A stretch of 64,000 bases of DNA from Lachnospiraceae bacterium P6A3 (GCA_000702085.1 JNKP01000001.1:620001-684000); one strand, 5' to 3'; counted from the stretch's first letter, positions 17,198 to 26,086 are shown. Numbers and translations are program-made. Notes: a model not told the origin generated them from the sequence alone.

Positions 17198-17225
17198 ACA
17201 TCGGCATTCCTTTGCCGAAAAATTA
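17198..17225 (-). promoter_or_regulatory. SigD promoter of flaG-fliD-fliS
   Basis: The minus strand reads TAAT, 16 nt, GCCGATGT and then AAGGG. The -10 core GCCGAT is exact. The spacer is one base longer than in the flagellin promoters. The leader is ~115 nt. Confidence 0.75.
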
Positions 17226-17269
17226 CCCCTTTTTTCAAAAATATATCGAATTTTATAAAATATCAACTG

Positions 17270-18409
17270 TTATGGCTGGATATGTTCATCCACAAGCCTG
17301 CTGACGAAGCGTTCGGTCATCTCATAAACCAGCACATCGCACTCCCCGTCCTCCAGAATTGAAGGATCCCAGTACTCTTTGGGGACCATGTTTATGGTAT
17401 TGAACTGCTCTCCCAGAAAATATCTCATAATATTACAGAACGAATCTCTGTAGATCACCACATTCCTGGGGTCATGTCCGGGATTCTGATATGACAGGAT
17501 GCCGTTTACATTATCGGAAAGCATCTGCATGCCTTCCACGGGATATCCTTCAAATTTATAATCCGTATCATTGAAAAGATCGCTTGCACCCAGATTCATG
17601 AGAAGAACCAGGTCTCCGAAATGCAGTTCTCTGGGAGTGATCTGCCTTTCATCGGGCGAAGGGATTTCGATTCCCAGTTCCCTTAGAAGCGCCCTTGCCC
17701 CGATATATCCGCCCATATAGTTCCAATGGGTATCCAGATGGTAGTAAACCGGATTGTCCGGATGTGTCTCCTTATAATCAAGAAGATCTTCGTATGCCCA
17801 TACCACTCTGATATCGGTGTTTGCTCTGAGATATTCTATGAGCTGATCGGTATTGCAATTTTCCGACGCTATTCCCGGGATATACTGGTCAGGCATATAT
17901 TCGGAGTACATTCTTTCCTTATTGGGGCAGATCATAAGGACAAACTCAATATCATGCTCCTCACACCAGGCGGCGGTTGCTTCGAGGCTTGCGGCAGCCT
18001 GAGCGAGTTCTTCGTCGGTAAATGTGGCCATTCCCTTGAACTGACCGATGTTGGATCCGTCGAGACTGCTCTCGGAATTGTAGAAGAGCCATCCTTCCTC
18101 TCCCACGATGGTGGATCCCACGCCTTCATTAAAGAGCTGGTATGCGATACGGCTGTTTGCAGTGATCAGTTTGCTTCTGAAAGGGAAATTATCGTTGTAG
18201 TAATTCTCGAACTCCAGAGGAAATGTACTTATGTTGTTCATGGTAAGAACCGGCATTTCCGCAAGATTTCTGTTTTCGTTGTTTTCCTCGTTCAGCCCGG
18301 GACCTACAAATTTATACACAACCGGGAGAAGCAGAATAAATCCCCAGAATGTGATGTGCACAAATAAGGCCTTTATATTCAATTTCTGTTTAGAATTATT
18401 ATCAGTCAT
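17270..18409 (-). CDS. AlgJ/AlgX-like SGNH acetyltransferase (DHHW-type), partner of MBOAT
   Basis: The product is 379 aa with one N-terminal membrane anchor (about residues 15-35) and an extracytoplasmic SGNH-like domain. The catalytic features are the serine motif YRDSFCN and HLDTHWN, which carries the Asp/His dyad of the AlgJ/AlgX/DHHW group. Such proteins move acetyl groups, delivered through the membrane by an MBOAT protein, onto polysaccharides. The MBOAT gene is 50 bp upstream on the same strand, so the two very likely form one O-acetylation unit. The acceptor glycan is unknown; the position beside flagellar genes leaves flagellin glycan or wall polymer open. Confidence 0.85.
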   Translation of the reverse strand: MTDNNSKQKLNIKALFVHITFWGFILLLPVVYKFVGPGLNEENNENRNLAEMPVLTMNNISTFPLEFENYYNDNFPFRSKLITANSRIAYQLFNEGVGSTIVGEEGWLFYNSESSLDGSNIGQFKGMATFTDEELAQAAASLEATAAWCEEHDIEFVLMICPNKERMYSEYMPDQYIPGIASENCNTDQLIEYLRANTDIRVVWAYEDLLDYKETHPDNPVYYHLDTHWNYMGGYIGARALLRELGIEIPSPDERQITPRELHFGDLVLLMNLGASDLFNDTDYKFEGYPVEGMQMLSDNVNGILSYQNPGHDPRNVVIYRDSFCNIMRYFLGEQFNTINMVPKEYWDPSILEDGECDVLVYEMTERFVSRLVDEHIQP

Positions 18410-18459
18410 ATTTCTTTAAGATATTTATTACAGCGGGTGACGCGGCAGGATCCGCTTCA

Positions 18460-19854
18460 CTAAAATCTGAAATAAATAAACGGGTTATAAGTGTTGCTTG
18501 CAAGGAGCAGAATGCTGATGCCGAAGATTACCGCACACCACACATACTGAACCACGGGATTTTTGACTATCTTGTTCACTGCCGGAACCTTCTGAGGAAT
18601 AAGCTGGATGATACCTGCTCCGAGAATACCCAGCACCGCAACAAGCATGCATCTGTGGGACATCATCTCACCCAGTGTGTAGTAATTCTTAAGTCCCGGC
18701 GTAAACATCTTCGATACGACGATGAACGCATTCTTAAGTCCGCCGATCCTGAAAAATACCCATCCCAGGTTTACAACAAAGAAAGTGTATATAAGCGCCA
18801 GAGGCTTACACTTCTTGAGTATCTTTGAAAAGCCCAGTCTTTCTATGATGCTGAAGAATCCGTGATACAGTCCCCAGAAAATAAAAGTAAATCCGGCACC
18901 GTGCCAGAATCCTGTCAGGAAAAATACGATTATCAGATTGATATAGGTTCTGTTTTTACCCTTCTTGTTACCGCCCAAAGGAATGTAGAGATACTCCCTG
19001 AACCAGGTTCCGAGGGAGATATGCCATCTTCTCCAGAACTCGGAAATAGAGGCCGACATATAGGGGTAATTGAAGTTTTCCAGAAATTCGAATCCGAACA
19101 TTTTGCCCAGTCCGATGGCCATATCCGAATATCCGGAGAAGTCATAATAAATCTGAAGAGTATAAAGGATTGATGCGACCCATACCACTTTGGCTGACAT
19201 GGTGTCAGGATTATACGCATAGATCCTGTCCGCAGCTTCGGCAACGGTATTTGCGATAATAACCTTCTTGCCCAGTCCCAGGATAAAACGTCTGATTCCT
19301 TCCGCGGATTTTTCCGTGGTAAATACTCTGTTTTCCAGCTGATCGTTGATGTCCTCATATCTGACAATGGGACCTGCGATAAGCTGGGGGAAGAATGAAA
19401 TGTAAAGTGCCAGGTTGACGATCTTTTTCTGAACCGGGAACTTTCCTCTGTAAAGATCGATGATGTAAGACATTATCTGGAAGGTAAAAAAGGAAATACC
19501 GATGGGAAGTCTTACGCTTAAGGGTGTAATGGGAACATGGAGGTAATTTACCAAAACCACGGTTCCGAAGGATGCGTATTTAAAGAATCCCAAAAGGCCC
19601 AGGTTAAAGATGATATCAAGAACAAGAATGAGCTTTGCTTTGTTTCTGTTTTTATCAAGAGCAAGGCCCGCAAAATAGTTTACGATTATGGATGCGAGCA
19701 TCAAAAGAACGTAAACCGGCTCCCCCCAGGCATAGAAGAAAAGGCTGGCAAGGAGCAGAAGCACGTTAACATATTTATTTTTGCGAAGTATCCGGCTGCC
19801 GATAAAGACAACAGGCAGGAATACCATTATAAAGATCAAAGAGCTGAAAAGCAT
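18460..19854 (-). CDS. MBOAT family O-acyltransferase, AlgI-like
   Basis: This 464-aa protein has about eleven membrane segments. AlgI/DltB-type motifs include FFYAWGEPVY, LPIGISFFTFQ, RRWHISLGTW (His278) and FWHGAGFTFIFWGLYHG, whose His318 is the invariant catalytic histidine. It would take acetyl from a cytosolic donor and pass it across the membrane to the SGNH partner encoded downstream. A near-consensus housekeeping promoter lies 37 bp upstream, but the RBS is weak. The gene starts a two-gene unit. Confidence 0.92.
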   Translation of the reverse strand: MLFSSLIFIMVFLPVVFIGSRILRKNKYVNVLLLLASLFFYAWGEPVYVLLMLASIIVNYFAGLALDKNRNKAKLILVLDIIFNLGLLGFFKYASFGTVVLVNYLHVPITPLSVRLPIGISFFTFQIMSYIIDLYRGKFPVQKKIVNLALYISFFPQLIAGPIVRYEDINDQLENRVFTTEKSAEGIRRFILGLGKKVIIANTVAEAADRIYAYNPDTMSAKVVWVASILYTLQIYYDFSGYSDMAIGLGKMFGFEFLENFNYPYMSASISEFWRRWHISLGTWFREYLYIPLGGNKKGKNRTYINLIIVFFLTGFWHGAGFTFIFWGLYHGFFSIIERLGFSKILKKCKPLALIYTFFVVNLGWVFFRIGGLKNAFIVVSKMFTPGLKNYYTLGEMMSHRCMLVAVLGILGAGIIQLIPQKVPAVNKIVKNPVVQYVWCAVIFGISILLLASNTYNPFIYFRF

Positions 19855-19890
19855 AAATCAAACCCGTTTTTTCATTAAATGTAACATCTA

Positions 19891-19919
19891 ATTATACAAC
19901 AGAATCGGTCTGTTCTCAA
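19891..19919 (-). promoter_or_regulatory. SigA promoter of the O-acetylation pair
   Basis: TTGAGA, 17 nt, TATAAT on the minus strand, with a single mismatch to consensus. It lies between dusB and the MBOAT gene. Confidence 0.8.
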
Positions 19920-19925
19920 AAAGCA

Positions 19926-20885
19926 CTACAGCGGAAAAATGTCCTCTATTGCTTTGTAGAGGTCATCCATCTGAAGAAGCTGACTTACTCTTCCTCTGAG
20001 CTTGGATGCTCCGGGCATGCCGTGGGTATACCAGGCAAGATGAGCTCTCATCTCACGGACCGCCGTATATTCGCCCTTATATTTCATAAGAAGATCGGCA
20101 TGCTTTATTGCTATGCGTCTCTTTTCCTCATTATCCGGAACATAGATCTCGCGGCCTTCTTCCATATCGGCAATCTGTCTGAATATCCAGGGATTACCTC
20201 TTGTGGCTCTTGCGATCATAACTCCGTCGCATCCCGTCTCTTCCATCATTTTCATGGCACTTTCCGGGGAGGTGACATCTCCGTTTCCGATTACGGGAAT
20301 GCTGACCGCTTCCTTAACCTGTCTGATGATATCCCAGTCCGCTTCACCGGAATAATACTGGGTTCTGGTACGTGCATGAACGGCTATAGCAGCCATACCT
20401 GCGTCTTCCGCAATCTTGGCTATCTCTACGGCATTTACGCTGTTTGCATCCCATCCTTTTCTGATCTTGACGGTAACAGGCTTCTTGGGAGAATTTGATA
20501 CCATGGCTTTCATGATCTTTCCCGCAAGTATGGGATCCTTCATGAGTGCGGAACCTTCTCCGTTACCCGCAACCTTGGGGACGGGACATCCCATGTTAAG
20601 GTCGATTATCTCAAAATCCTCATCCTGAAGAGATGCCGTAACTTCGCCCATAATATCGGGCTCAGATCCGAAGAGCTGCATGCTTACGGGATGCTCGGAC
20701 TTTTCCGTCTCAAGCATGGATACGGTATTTTTGTTGTGATAGGAAATTGCCTTTGCACTGACCATCTCCGCACAAACAAGTCCCGCACCAAGCTCCGAAC
20801 AGATTATCCTGAATGCGGTATCCGTAACTCCCGCCATGGGACCGAGAATATATTTATTTTTGAGTTCAACATTACCTATCTTCAA
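19926..20885 (-). CDS. dusB: tRNA-dihydrouridine synthase
   Basis: The 319-aa protein is a FMN-dependent TIM barrel that reduces uridine in tRNA D loops. Diagnostic stretches are LGPMAGVTDTAFR at the N-terminus, LNMGCPVPKVAGNGEGSALM with the proton-donor Cys100, and VHARTRTQYYSGEADW and PVIGNGDVTS in the barrel. The C-terminal helical domain carries REMRAHLAWY. It overlaps the preceding gene by 4 bp and ends a long operon running from nfeD. Closest to DusB by motif, but Dus subtypes are hard to separate by eye. Confidence 0.93.
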   Translation of the reverse strand: MKIGNVELKNKYILGPMAGVTDTAFRIICSELGAGLVCAEMVSAKAISYHNKNTVSMLETEKSEHPVSMQLFGSEPDIMGEVTASLQDEDFEIIDLNMGCPVPKVAGNGEGSALMKDPILAGKIMKAMVSNSPKKPVTVKIRKGWDANSVNAVEIAKIAEDAGMAAIAVHARTRTQYYSGEADWDIIRQVKEAVSIPVIGNGDVTSPESAMKMMEETGCDGVMIARATRGNPWIFRQIADMEEGREIYVPDNEEKRRIAIKHADLLMKYKGEYTAVREMRAHLAWYTHGMPGASKLRGRVSQLLQMDDLYKAIEDIFPL

Positions 20886-21304
20886 AGCTCAAATCCCGTG
20901 TTAATGGAAAGATCGTCCAAAACGGATGCGGCATCCTCTTTAAGGATCAGTATCCTGTAATAAGCGCTCAGGCAGTCCAGGAGCTCCGTTCTGTTTTTAC
21001 GGATCTGTCCTATCATAAGAGCCGCGGACACTTCATCATAAGTGATGTCCTCTTCCTCGCATCTGTTCTGAAGAACCACCTCACCGTCGGGATCGAATGC
21101 GATCATAAAGATACCGCCGCAGTCTTCGGTGAAAAGAACAGATATGACATGAATGTCATCCTGAATCGATCTGGGAAGATTTGCGAATTTCTGATTGAAA
21201 TAATATTTCCTGTCATAGGAATTGGCTGCGCACAAAACCATGCGGCCGTCAGCCATTCCTTCGTCTTCGTTTACTACTTTATAATCCTTGGTCTGATCAG
21301 ACAT
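20882..21304 (-). CDS. Conserved hypothetical protein between birA and dusB
   Basis: The 140-aa acidic protein has no signal peptide or membrane segment. Visible features are a CEEEDITYDEVSAALMIGQI stretch and a helical C-terminus. I do not recognise a domain with certainty; it resembles a small family of unknown function found beside birA and dusB in Lachnospiraceae. It overlaps birA by 8 bp and dusB by 4 bp, so it is translationally coupled to both and certainly a gene. Confidence 0.8.
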   Translation of the reverse strand: MSDQTKDYKVVNEDEGMADGRMVLCAANSYDRKYYFNQKFANLPRSIQDDIHVISVLFTEDCGGIFMIAFDPDGEVVLQNRCEEEDITYDEVSAALMIGQIRKNRTELLDCLSAYYRILILKEDAASVLDDLSINTGFEL

Positions 21305-22355
21305 AACCGTACACTCCTCTTACGGACACTTCTCCGGAATTGATCTTGTGAATATTCCCATCTTCCGTTTCTACCAGAAGCTCTCCGCTTTCATTGATCC
21401 CGCGGGCAACGGCTTCATAGTCACCCGAGGGGCTGAGCACCTTTACTTTCCTGCCCGCATTAACGAGCCTGTCCAGGTAAAGCGCTCTGACAAATCCGAG
21501 ATTGCATTCTTTTTTAAACTCTTCGTAGAGAGGTCCGAATTCATTCATGATCCCGGCGATAAGAATGCTTCTCTTAACCTTCATATCCCAGGCATCGTCG
21601 AGTGATATCGCTGTATCTCTGATATCGGGTGCAAAGTCCTGATGCCTTACATTGATACCGACACCGATAACCACATGCCTGATGTAATCTTCTTCGCTGC
21701 TCATCTCGGTCAGCATGCCGCAGCATTTACGGCCGGAGATCACGATATCATTGGGCCATTTGATAAGGGGAGAATCGGGAGTATGTCTCCTGCTTCCCTT
21801 CCTGCCCGGCGCCTTTCTTACCGCACCGTCGTGTATCTTCTCCATGCCCATGCAGACAGCAAGTGCCATGAGAAGAGTAAGCATGGGGGCGCATCCGGGA
21901 CTGATATCCGGTCTTATCATCAGTGAGAAATAAACATTCACTCCGTGAGGCGACTGCCAGGTGCGTCCGCGCCTTCCCCTGCCGAGAGTCTGATCTTCGC
22001 TCACCACAAGAAGCCCACCCTCTTCACCCGCTTCGGCACGCCTTGCGCATTCCGAATTGGTAGAATCGATGGTATCGAAAAAGAGAACATCCCTCACTCC
22101 GGAAATATCTTCCAGACGGCTCTTGATCTCGTGTGCGGAGTAAATGTCAGGCGTCTCTTTCGCAGATACTTCTCCGGCATCTTCGATCAGTCTGTAGCCT
22201 TTATTCCTGACCGCCTCTATATGATAGCCTTCATTTTCCAGAGACCTTATGGATTTCCATACGGCAGTGCGGGATACGTTTAAAATTTTACAAAGCTCCT
22301 GGCCGGATACGTAATCACCATTCCGGCGCAGGAGCTCCAATATCTTAGCTTTCAT
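21297..22355 (-). CDS. birA: Bifunctional biotin protein ligase / biotin repressor BirA
   Basis: This is a 352-aa protein. Residues 1-60 form an HTH_11 winged helix (ILNVSRTAVWKSIRSLENEGY). The biotin ligase domain has GRGRRGRTWQSP as the biotin/AMP loop, IKWPNDIVI and a C-terminal domain. It attaches biotin to acyl-CoA carboxylase carrier protein and, with its HTH, represses biotin genes. It carries a basic insertion of about 15-20 residues (RKAPGRKGSRRHTPDS) just before the KWPND motif. It starts 3 bp after argF ends. Confidence 0.94.
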   Translation of the reverse strand: MKAKILELLRRNGDYVSGQELCKILNVSRTAVWKSIRSLENEGYHIEAVRNKGYRLIEDAGEVSAKETPDIYSAHEIKSRLEDISGVRDVLFFDTIDSTNSECARRAEAGEEGGLLVVSEDQTLGRGRRGRTWQSPHGVNVYFSLMIRPDISPGCAPMLTLLMALAVCMGMEKIHDGAVRKAPGRKGSRRHTPDSPLIKWPNDIVISGRKCCGMLTEMSSEEDYIRHVVIGVGINVRHQDFAPDIRDTAISLDDAWDMKVKRSILIAGIMNEFGPLYEEFKKECNLGFVRALYLDRLVNAGRKVKVLSPSGDYEAVARGINESGELLVETEDGNIHKINSGEVSVRGVYGYV

Positions 22356-22358
22356 TTA

Positions 22359-23348
22359 TTACAGAGTGGCATCCATTATTGCTTTGATTGTATGCATCCT
22401 GTTCTCGGCTTCAACGAATACCAGGGAATTGGCGGACTCGAAAACCTCATCCGTAACTTCCATCTCGTTAAGACCGTATTTGTCGGCAATCTCTCTGCCA
22501 ATCTTGGTTCCGAGATCATGGAAAGAAGGAAGGCAATGCATAAAGATTGCATCGGTTCCGGCGTTATCCATTACAGCCTTGTCAACACGGTATGCAGACA
22601 AATCAGCAATTCTTTCCTTCCATACATCTTCGGGCTCTCCGAGAGATACCCATACATCGGTATAGATGATATCGGCACCCATTGATGCGGTCTGAGGAAC
22701 GTCGGTGATGACTATCTCGGATCCTGTGTCCTTGGCGATATCTCTCGCCTTCTGAATATATTCATCGGCAGGCTGATATTTCTTGGGAGCACAGATCACG
22801 CAGTTCATTCCGGTAAGTGCGCAAGCGACCATAAGTGAATTTCCCGTGTTAAGTCTTGCATCACCCATGTAGCAAAGAGTCAGTCCCTCGAGATGTCCGA
22901 AATGCTCCCTGATGGTAAGGAGATCCGCAAGCATCTGTGTGGGATGGGACTCGTTGGTAAGTCCGTTCCATACAGGAACCTTGGAATAATATGCAAGCTC
23001 TTCAACTATGCTCTGCTCAAATCCTCTGTACTCGATTCCGTCGAACATTCCCGCAAGAACTCTTGCGGTATCGGCGATGGACTCTTTCCATCCGATCTGT
23101 GAACCTGCGGGATCCAGGTATGTTACATGCATTCCGAGATCATGTGCGGCAACTTCAAAAGAGCATCTTGTTCTGGTACTGGTCTTTTCGAAGATCAGCG
23201 CGATGTTCTTGCCGGTATGATGATCGGCAACGGATATTCCGTTCTTTTTTTTCTCTTTAAGATCTGCTGCAAGATCCAGGAGATAGAAAACTTCCTCTGT
23301 TGTAAGATCTGCCATCTTGAGCAGGTCTCTGCCTTTTAAATTAACCAT
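22359..23348 (-). CDS. argF: Ornithine carbamoyltransferase
   Basis: The 329-aa enzyme condenses carbamoyl phosphate and ornithine to citrulline, in either arginine synthesis or the deiminase pathway. The carbamoyl-phosphate loop STRTR is at 57-61, and ESHPTQ, MGDARLNTGNS and HCLPSFHD are present. The last has Ser where HCLPAFHD is usual. No arc or other arg genes are near, so direction cannot be told from context. It is sandwiched between the SPFH protein gene (12 bp) and birA (10 bp). Confidence 0.95.
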   Translation of the reverse strand: MVNLKGRDLLKMADLTTEEVFYLLDLAADLKEKKKNGISVADHHTGKNIALIFEKTSTRTRCSFEVAAHDLGMHVTYLDPAGSQIGWKESIADTARVLAGMFDGIEYRGFEQSIVEELAYYSKVPVWNGLTNESHPTQMLADLLTIREHFGHLEGLTLCYMGDARLNTGNSLMVACALTGMNCVICAPKKYQPADEYIQKARDIAKDTGSEIVITDVPQTASMGADIIYTDVWVSLGEPEDVWKERIADLSAYRVDKAVMDNAGTDAIFMHCLPSFHDLGTKIGREIADKYGLNEMEVTDEVFESANSLVFVEAENRMHTIKAIMDATL

Positions 23349-23360
23349 TTTATATATTCC

Positions 23361-24356
23361 TTACTGAGGGCAATCCTCGTATCCGTCATGAGGAGCCACG
23401 CACTCTCCGACCTTAGGTGTACCGGACTTTGCAGTCTTGGCGGTCTTGATGCCTTCTTCAAGTGCAACACCCATACTTGCGATTCCGGAAAGATCCGAAG
23501 GAAGAAGGATGGTGGTAGCCTGTCCGTCTGCAACCTTCTCAAATGCTTCGAGGCTCTTGATCTTAAGAACTGCTTCGTCAGCACCCGCCTCCTTAAGAAG
23601 AGTGATACCGTCGGCCTTAGCCTGCTGAACCTTAAGGATAGCTGCTGCCTGACCTTCCGCTTCAAGGATCATCTTCTGCTTGTGAGCGTCAGCATGAAGG
23701 ATCATTGCCTGTTTCTCTGCTTCTGCGTTAAGAATTGCGGATTCCTTATTACCTTCTGCCTCGAGGATTCTTGCTTTCTTATCACCCTCTGCTCTGGTAA
23801 CGGCTTCACGTCTCTCACGCTCTGCCTTCATCTGCTTCTCCATCGCATTCTGGATCTCTGCAGGAGGAATAATGTTCTTAAGTTCTACACGGTTAACCTT
23901 GATTCCCCAGGGATCGGTAGCAACGTCAAGAGTGGATCTCATCTTGGTGTTGATGGTCTCACGGGAAGTAAGGGTTTCATCGAGTTCAAGGTCACCGATG
24001 ATGTTACGAAGGGTTGTCGCGGTGAGGTTCTCGATAGCGCTCATGGGATTCTCAACACCGTATGCATAAAGTTTGGGATCGGTGATCTGATAGAAGACAA
24101 CGGTATCGATACGCATGGTAACGTTATCTTTGGTAATAACGGGCTGAGGAGGGAAATCCGCAACCTGTTCCTTGAGGTTTACTCTGCGTGCGATACGATC
24201 GAAGAAAGGCAGCTTCATGTGAAGACCTACGGGCCATGTTGACTGGTATGCACCGAGTCTTTCAACGATATATGCGTTTGCCTGAGGAACGACCTTTACG
24301 CAGCTTACAAAAACTACAAGAAAAAGAATCAATACAGCTATTAATCCACCTACCAT
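23361..24356 (-). CDS. SPFH/band-7 membrane protein (QmcA/stomatin-like)
   Basis: The 331-aa protein has one N-terminal hydrophobic anchor (residues 4-22) and then an SPFH domain (VPQANAYIVERLGAYQSTW, then DPWGIKVNRVELKNI). A long Ala/Glu/Lys-rich coiled coil follows (about 190-270). Such proteins form oligomeric membrane scaffolds for protease or microdomain control. It is encoded 21 bp after the NfeD gene, its classic partner. The C-terminus ends in a CVAPHDGYED tail of unknown meaning. Confidence 0.93.
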   Translation of the reverse strand: MVGGLIAVLILFLVVFVSCVKVVPQANAYIVERLGAYQSTWPVGLHMKLPFFDRIARRVNLKEQVADFPPQPVITKDNVTMRIDTVVFYQITDPKLYAYGVENPMSAIENLTATTLRNIIGDLELDETLTSRETINTKMRSTLDVATDPWGIKVNRVELKNIIPPAEIQNAMEKQMKAERERREAVTRAEGDKKARILEAEGNKESAILNAEAEKQAMILHADAHKQKMILEAEGQAAAILKVQQAKADGITLLKEAGADEAVLKIKSLEAFEKVADGQATTILLPSDLSGIASMGVALEEGIKTAKTAKSGTPKVGECVAPHDGYEDCPQ

Positions 24357-24377
24357 AACTTATCTCCTTTTTTATAA

Positions 24378-24887
24378 TCAATCATCCTGTTCTTCTATAT
24401 GCTCGGGGCTTAAGAGAACATCGGATTTTTCCAGTTTAACAAGACCTTTGAGTGATTCATCAAGCTCGACAATCAGCTTAACGCCTTCGATCCTCTTGAT
24501 GACAACAACAGCCTTCTCAGGGATAACAAGTCCGTCCTCCTCGGTTCTGGCACTCCAGTCGAGACCGGATACGGTAACCTCTCCGATTCCCTTGAGGTTA
24601 TCTATCTCGGATACAACAATGGCTCTCTGTCCGATAAGACTTTCCGCGTTGGTCTTGATACGTCCCTTGTTGAAAAACTTAACCGCAATGGGCTTGGTAA
24701 AGATCAAGAGCAATACGCTCACGACAATGAAAGCAATGACCTGGACCCAGAAAAAGGGGCACACAAGCGAAATACATGCCGCTACCAAAGCACCACCCGC
24801 AAACCAGACGCTGGTGAGACCCATGGTAATAAGCTCAACGACAGCACAGATTGCAAGGACTATAAGCCAAAAAACAAATTGCTCCAT
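24378..24887 (-). CDS. NfeD family membrane protein
   Basis: This 169-aa short-form NfeD has three to four membrane segments (residues 1-75) and a C-terminal OB-fold domain (LIGQRAIVVSEIDNLKGIG, then GLVIPEKAVVVIKRIEG). It lacks the N-terminal ClpP-like protease of long NfeD. It works with the adjacent SPFH protein in membrane-domain organisation. It is the first gene of the dusB-ending operon, with GGAGG upstream of the ATG. Confidence 0.92.
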   Translation of the reverse strand: MEQFVFWLIVLAICAVVELITMGLTSVWFAGGALVAACISLVCPFFWVQVIAFIVVSVLLLIFTKPIAVKFFNKGRIKTNAESLIGQRAIVVSEIDNLKGIGEVTVSGLDWSARTEEDGLVIPEKAVVVIKRIEGVKLIVELDESLKGLVKLEKSDVLLSPEHIEEQDD

Positions 24888-24912
24888 AATCTCTTTAACC
24901 TCCTGAGCCTCT

Positions 24913-24921
24913 ATAATACCA
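24913..24921 (-). promoter_or_regulatory. Extended -10 promoter of the nfeD operon
   Basis: TGGTATTAT is read on the minus strand 26 bp upstream of the nfeD ATG, followed by AGGAGG. There is no clear -35. Confidence 0.55.
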
Positions 24922-24952
24922 TATTTCAGGATTGGAAAACACTACTATAATG

Positions 24953-24982
24953 CGAAAAAAGCCCCCGATTACGGGGGCTTTT
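24953..24982 (-). terminator. Bidirectional terminator after the wall hydrolase gene
   Basis: AAAAAGCCCCCG-ATTA-CGGGGGCTTTT is an 8-bp GC-rich stem with flanking A and T runs. It lies 12 bp past the stop of the SH3/hydrolase gene. Confidence 0.9.
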
Positions 24983-24994
24983 AGTAAGTTAAGA

Positions 24995-26059
24995 TCAATA
25001 GAAAATATGATGTCCGATGGCGATTCCGGTATGGGCTCCGTTGTTGGTCCTGAAGTGTGTGAAATCGCCTACGTTCGATACACCGCTGAGGGCTTCCTGT
25101 GCAGCCAGGATACAGCTCTGTTTGATGTTTCCGGAATTGTAAACCTGATTTACTCTTCCGCTCATTGCGGGAGTGAACTGTCCGGAAGCATAGATAACAC
25201 CGTGGATGGTGTTGGGATATGCTGCGGATCTTACTCTGTTCATAACGACCGCACCGACGGCAACCTGTCCTTCATAAGGCTCTCCGCCCGCTTCGCACTG
25301 AATGAGCGCTGCAAGAAGAAGCATATCGTCGGCTCCTGTCATGTACTCGCCGTAATTCTGATGGCGTCTTGCTTCCGCTTCGGCAGCTTCCCTTGCCCTT
25401 ATCTGGGCCATGGTCTCGCCGGCATCCACTTCAAAAGAAATATCCACGTACTCGGCGGCAACATATCCGTCGATATCACCGTAGTCCACATATACCCATC
25501 CGGGGGTGGACTGGTCAACAACCTCAAGGATCTCGTTCTTGGGAACAATGGTAAGAACGTCACTGTCGAGAGATCCTTCGGTATGAACCCTGAGAGAAGC
25601 GGTATTAACCACAGCAAAGGTCATTCCGACATCGGCAGCCAGTTCTTTGGCGTCTTCGCCGAAAAGAAGATACTCGTTCTCAACCCATCCGATAAGCTCA
25701 CCGGATTTAAGCAGTGACCACTCTTCTCCTTCTTCGAGAAGAACACCGCCGCAGTCTTTGTACATTACTCCCATCTTCTCGGAATCGACAGTTGCCTCGC
25801 TTCTGACATTTACATAGTTACGTATATCAACCATAACCAGATCGTCGTTTTCTATTTCCTCGGAAAAAACAATCTGAAGCTCGGCTGCGGTATTGTCTAT
25901 GATTTCGGCTGCGTTGGAAGAATTAAGGACTTCCGAAGCACCGCCTCTTGCATCATCAAGAGGGCCCGCACTTACGGTAAGTCCGGAAAAGGGAGACATG
26001 AGGACCACAAGTCCCGCAGTCATACCTGATAAGATTTTCAAAGAAATATTATTCTTCAT
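24995..26059 (-). CDS. Secreted SH3-domain cell wall hydrolase (SleB/Hydrolase_2 type)
   Basis: The 354-aa protein has a signal peptide (MKNNISLKILSGMTAG, cleavage near VSA). Two bacterial SH3 domains follow (about 70-135 and 145-215), then an Ala/Glu linker and a C-terminal Hydrolase_2 domain. The catalytic Glu is in LIQCEAGGEPYEGQVAVGAVVMNR. It probably cleaves peptidoglycan during growth or sporulation. I chose the ATG at 26059. The frame stays open to a TTG at 26104, but that lies inside the -10 region of the promoter. A WalR-like box sits in the leader. The RBS is poor. Confidence 0.9.
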   Translation of the reverse strand: MKNNISLKILSGMTAGLVVLMSPFSGLTVSAGPLDDARGGASEVLNSSNAAEIIDNTAAELQIVFSEEIENDDLVMVDIRNYVNVRSEATVDSEKMGVMYKDCGGVLLEEGEEWSLLKSGELIGWVENEYLLFGEDAKELAADVGMTFAVVNTASLRVHTEGSLDSDVLTIVPKNEILEVVDQSTPGWVYVDYGDIDGYVAAEYVDISFEVDAGETMAQIRAREAAEAEARRHQNYGEYMTGADDMLLLAALIQCEAGGEPYEGQVAVGAVVMNRVRSAAYPNTIHGVIYASGQFTPAMSGRVNQVYNSGNIKQSCILAAQEALSGVSNVGDFTHFRTNNGAHTGIAIGHHIFY

Positions 26060-26069
26060 ACATGCAATT

Positions 26070-26086
26070 GTTACAGAATTGTTACA
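26070..26086 (-). promoter_or_regulatory. WalR-like direct repeat in the hydrolase leader
   Basis: TGTAAC-AATTC-TGTAAC on the minus strand exactly fits the WalR (YycF) box TGTWAH-N5-TGTWAH, in the sense orientation of the gene. It lies just after the predicted start site, a position that favours repression. WalRK controls cell wall hydrolases in Firmicutes, which suits the downstream gene. Confidence 0.6.
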
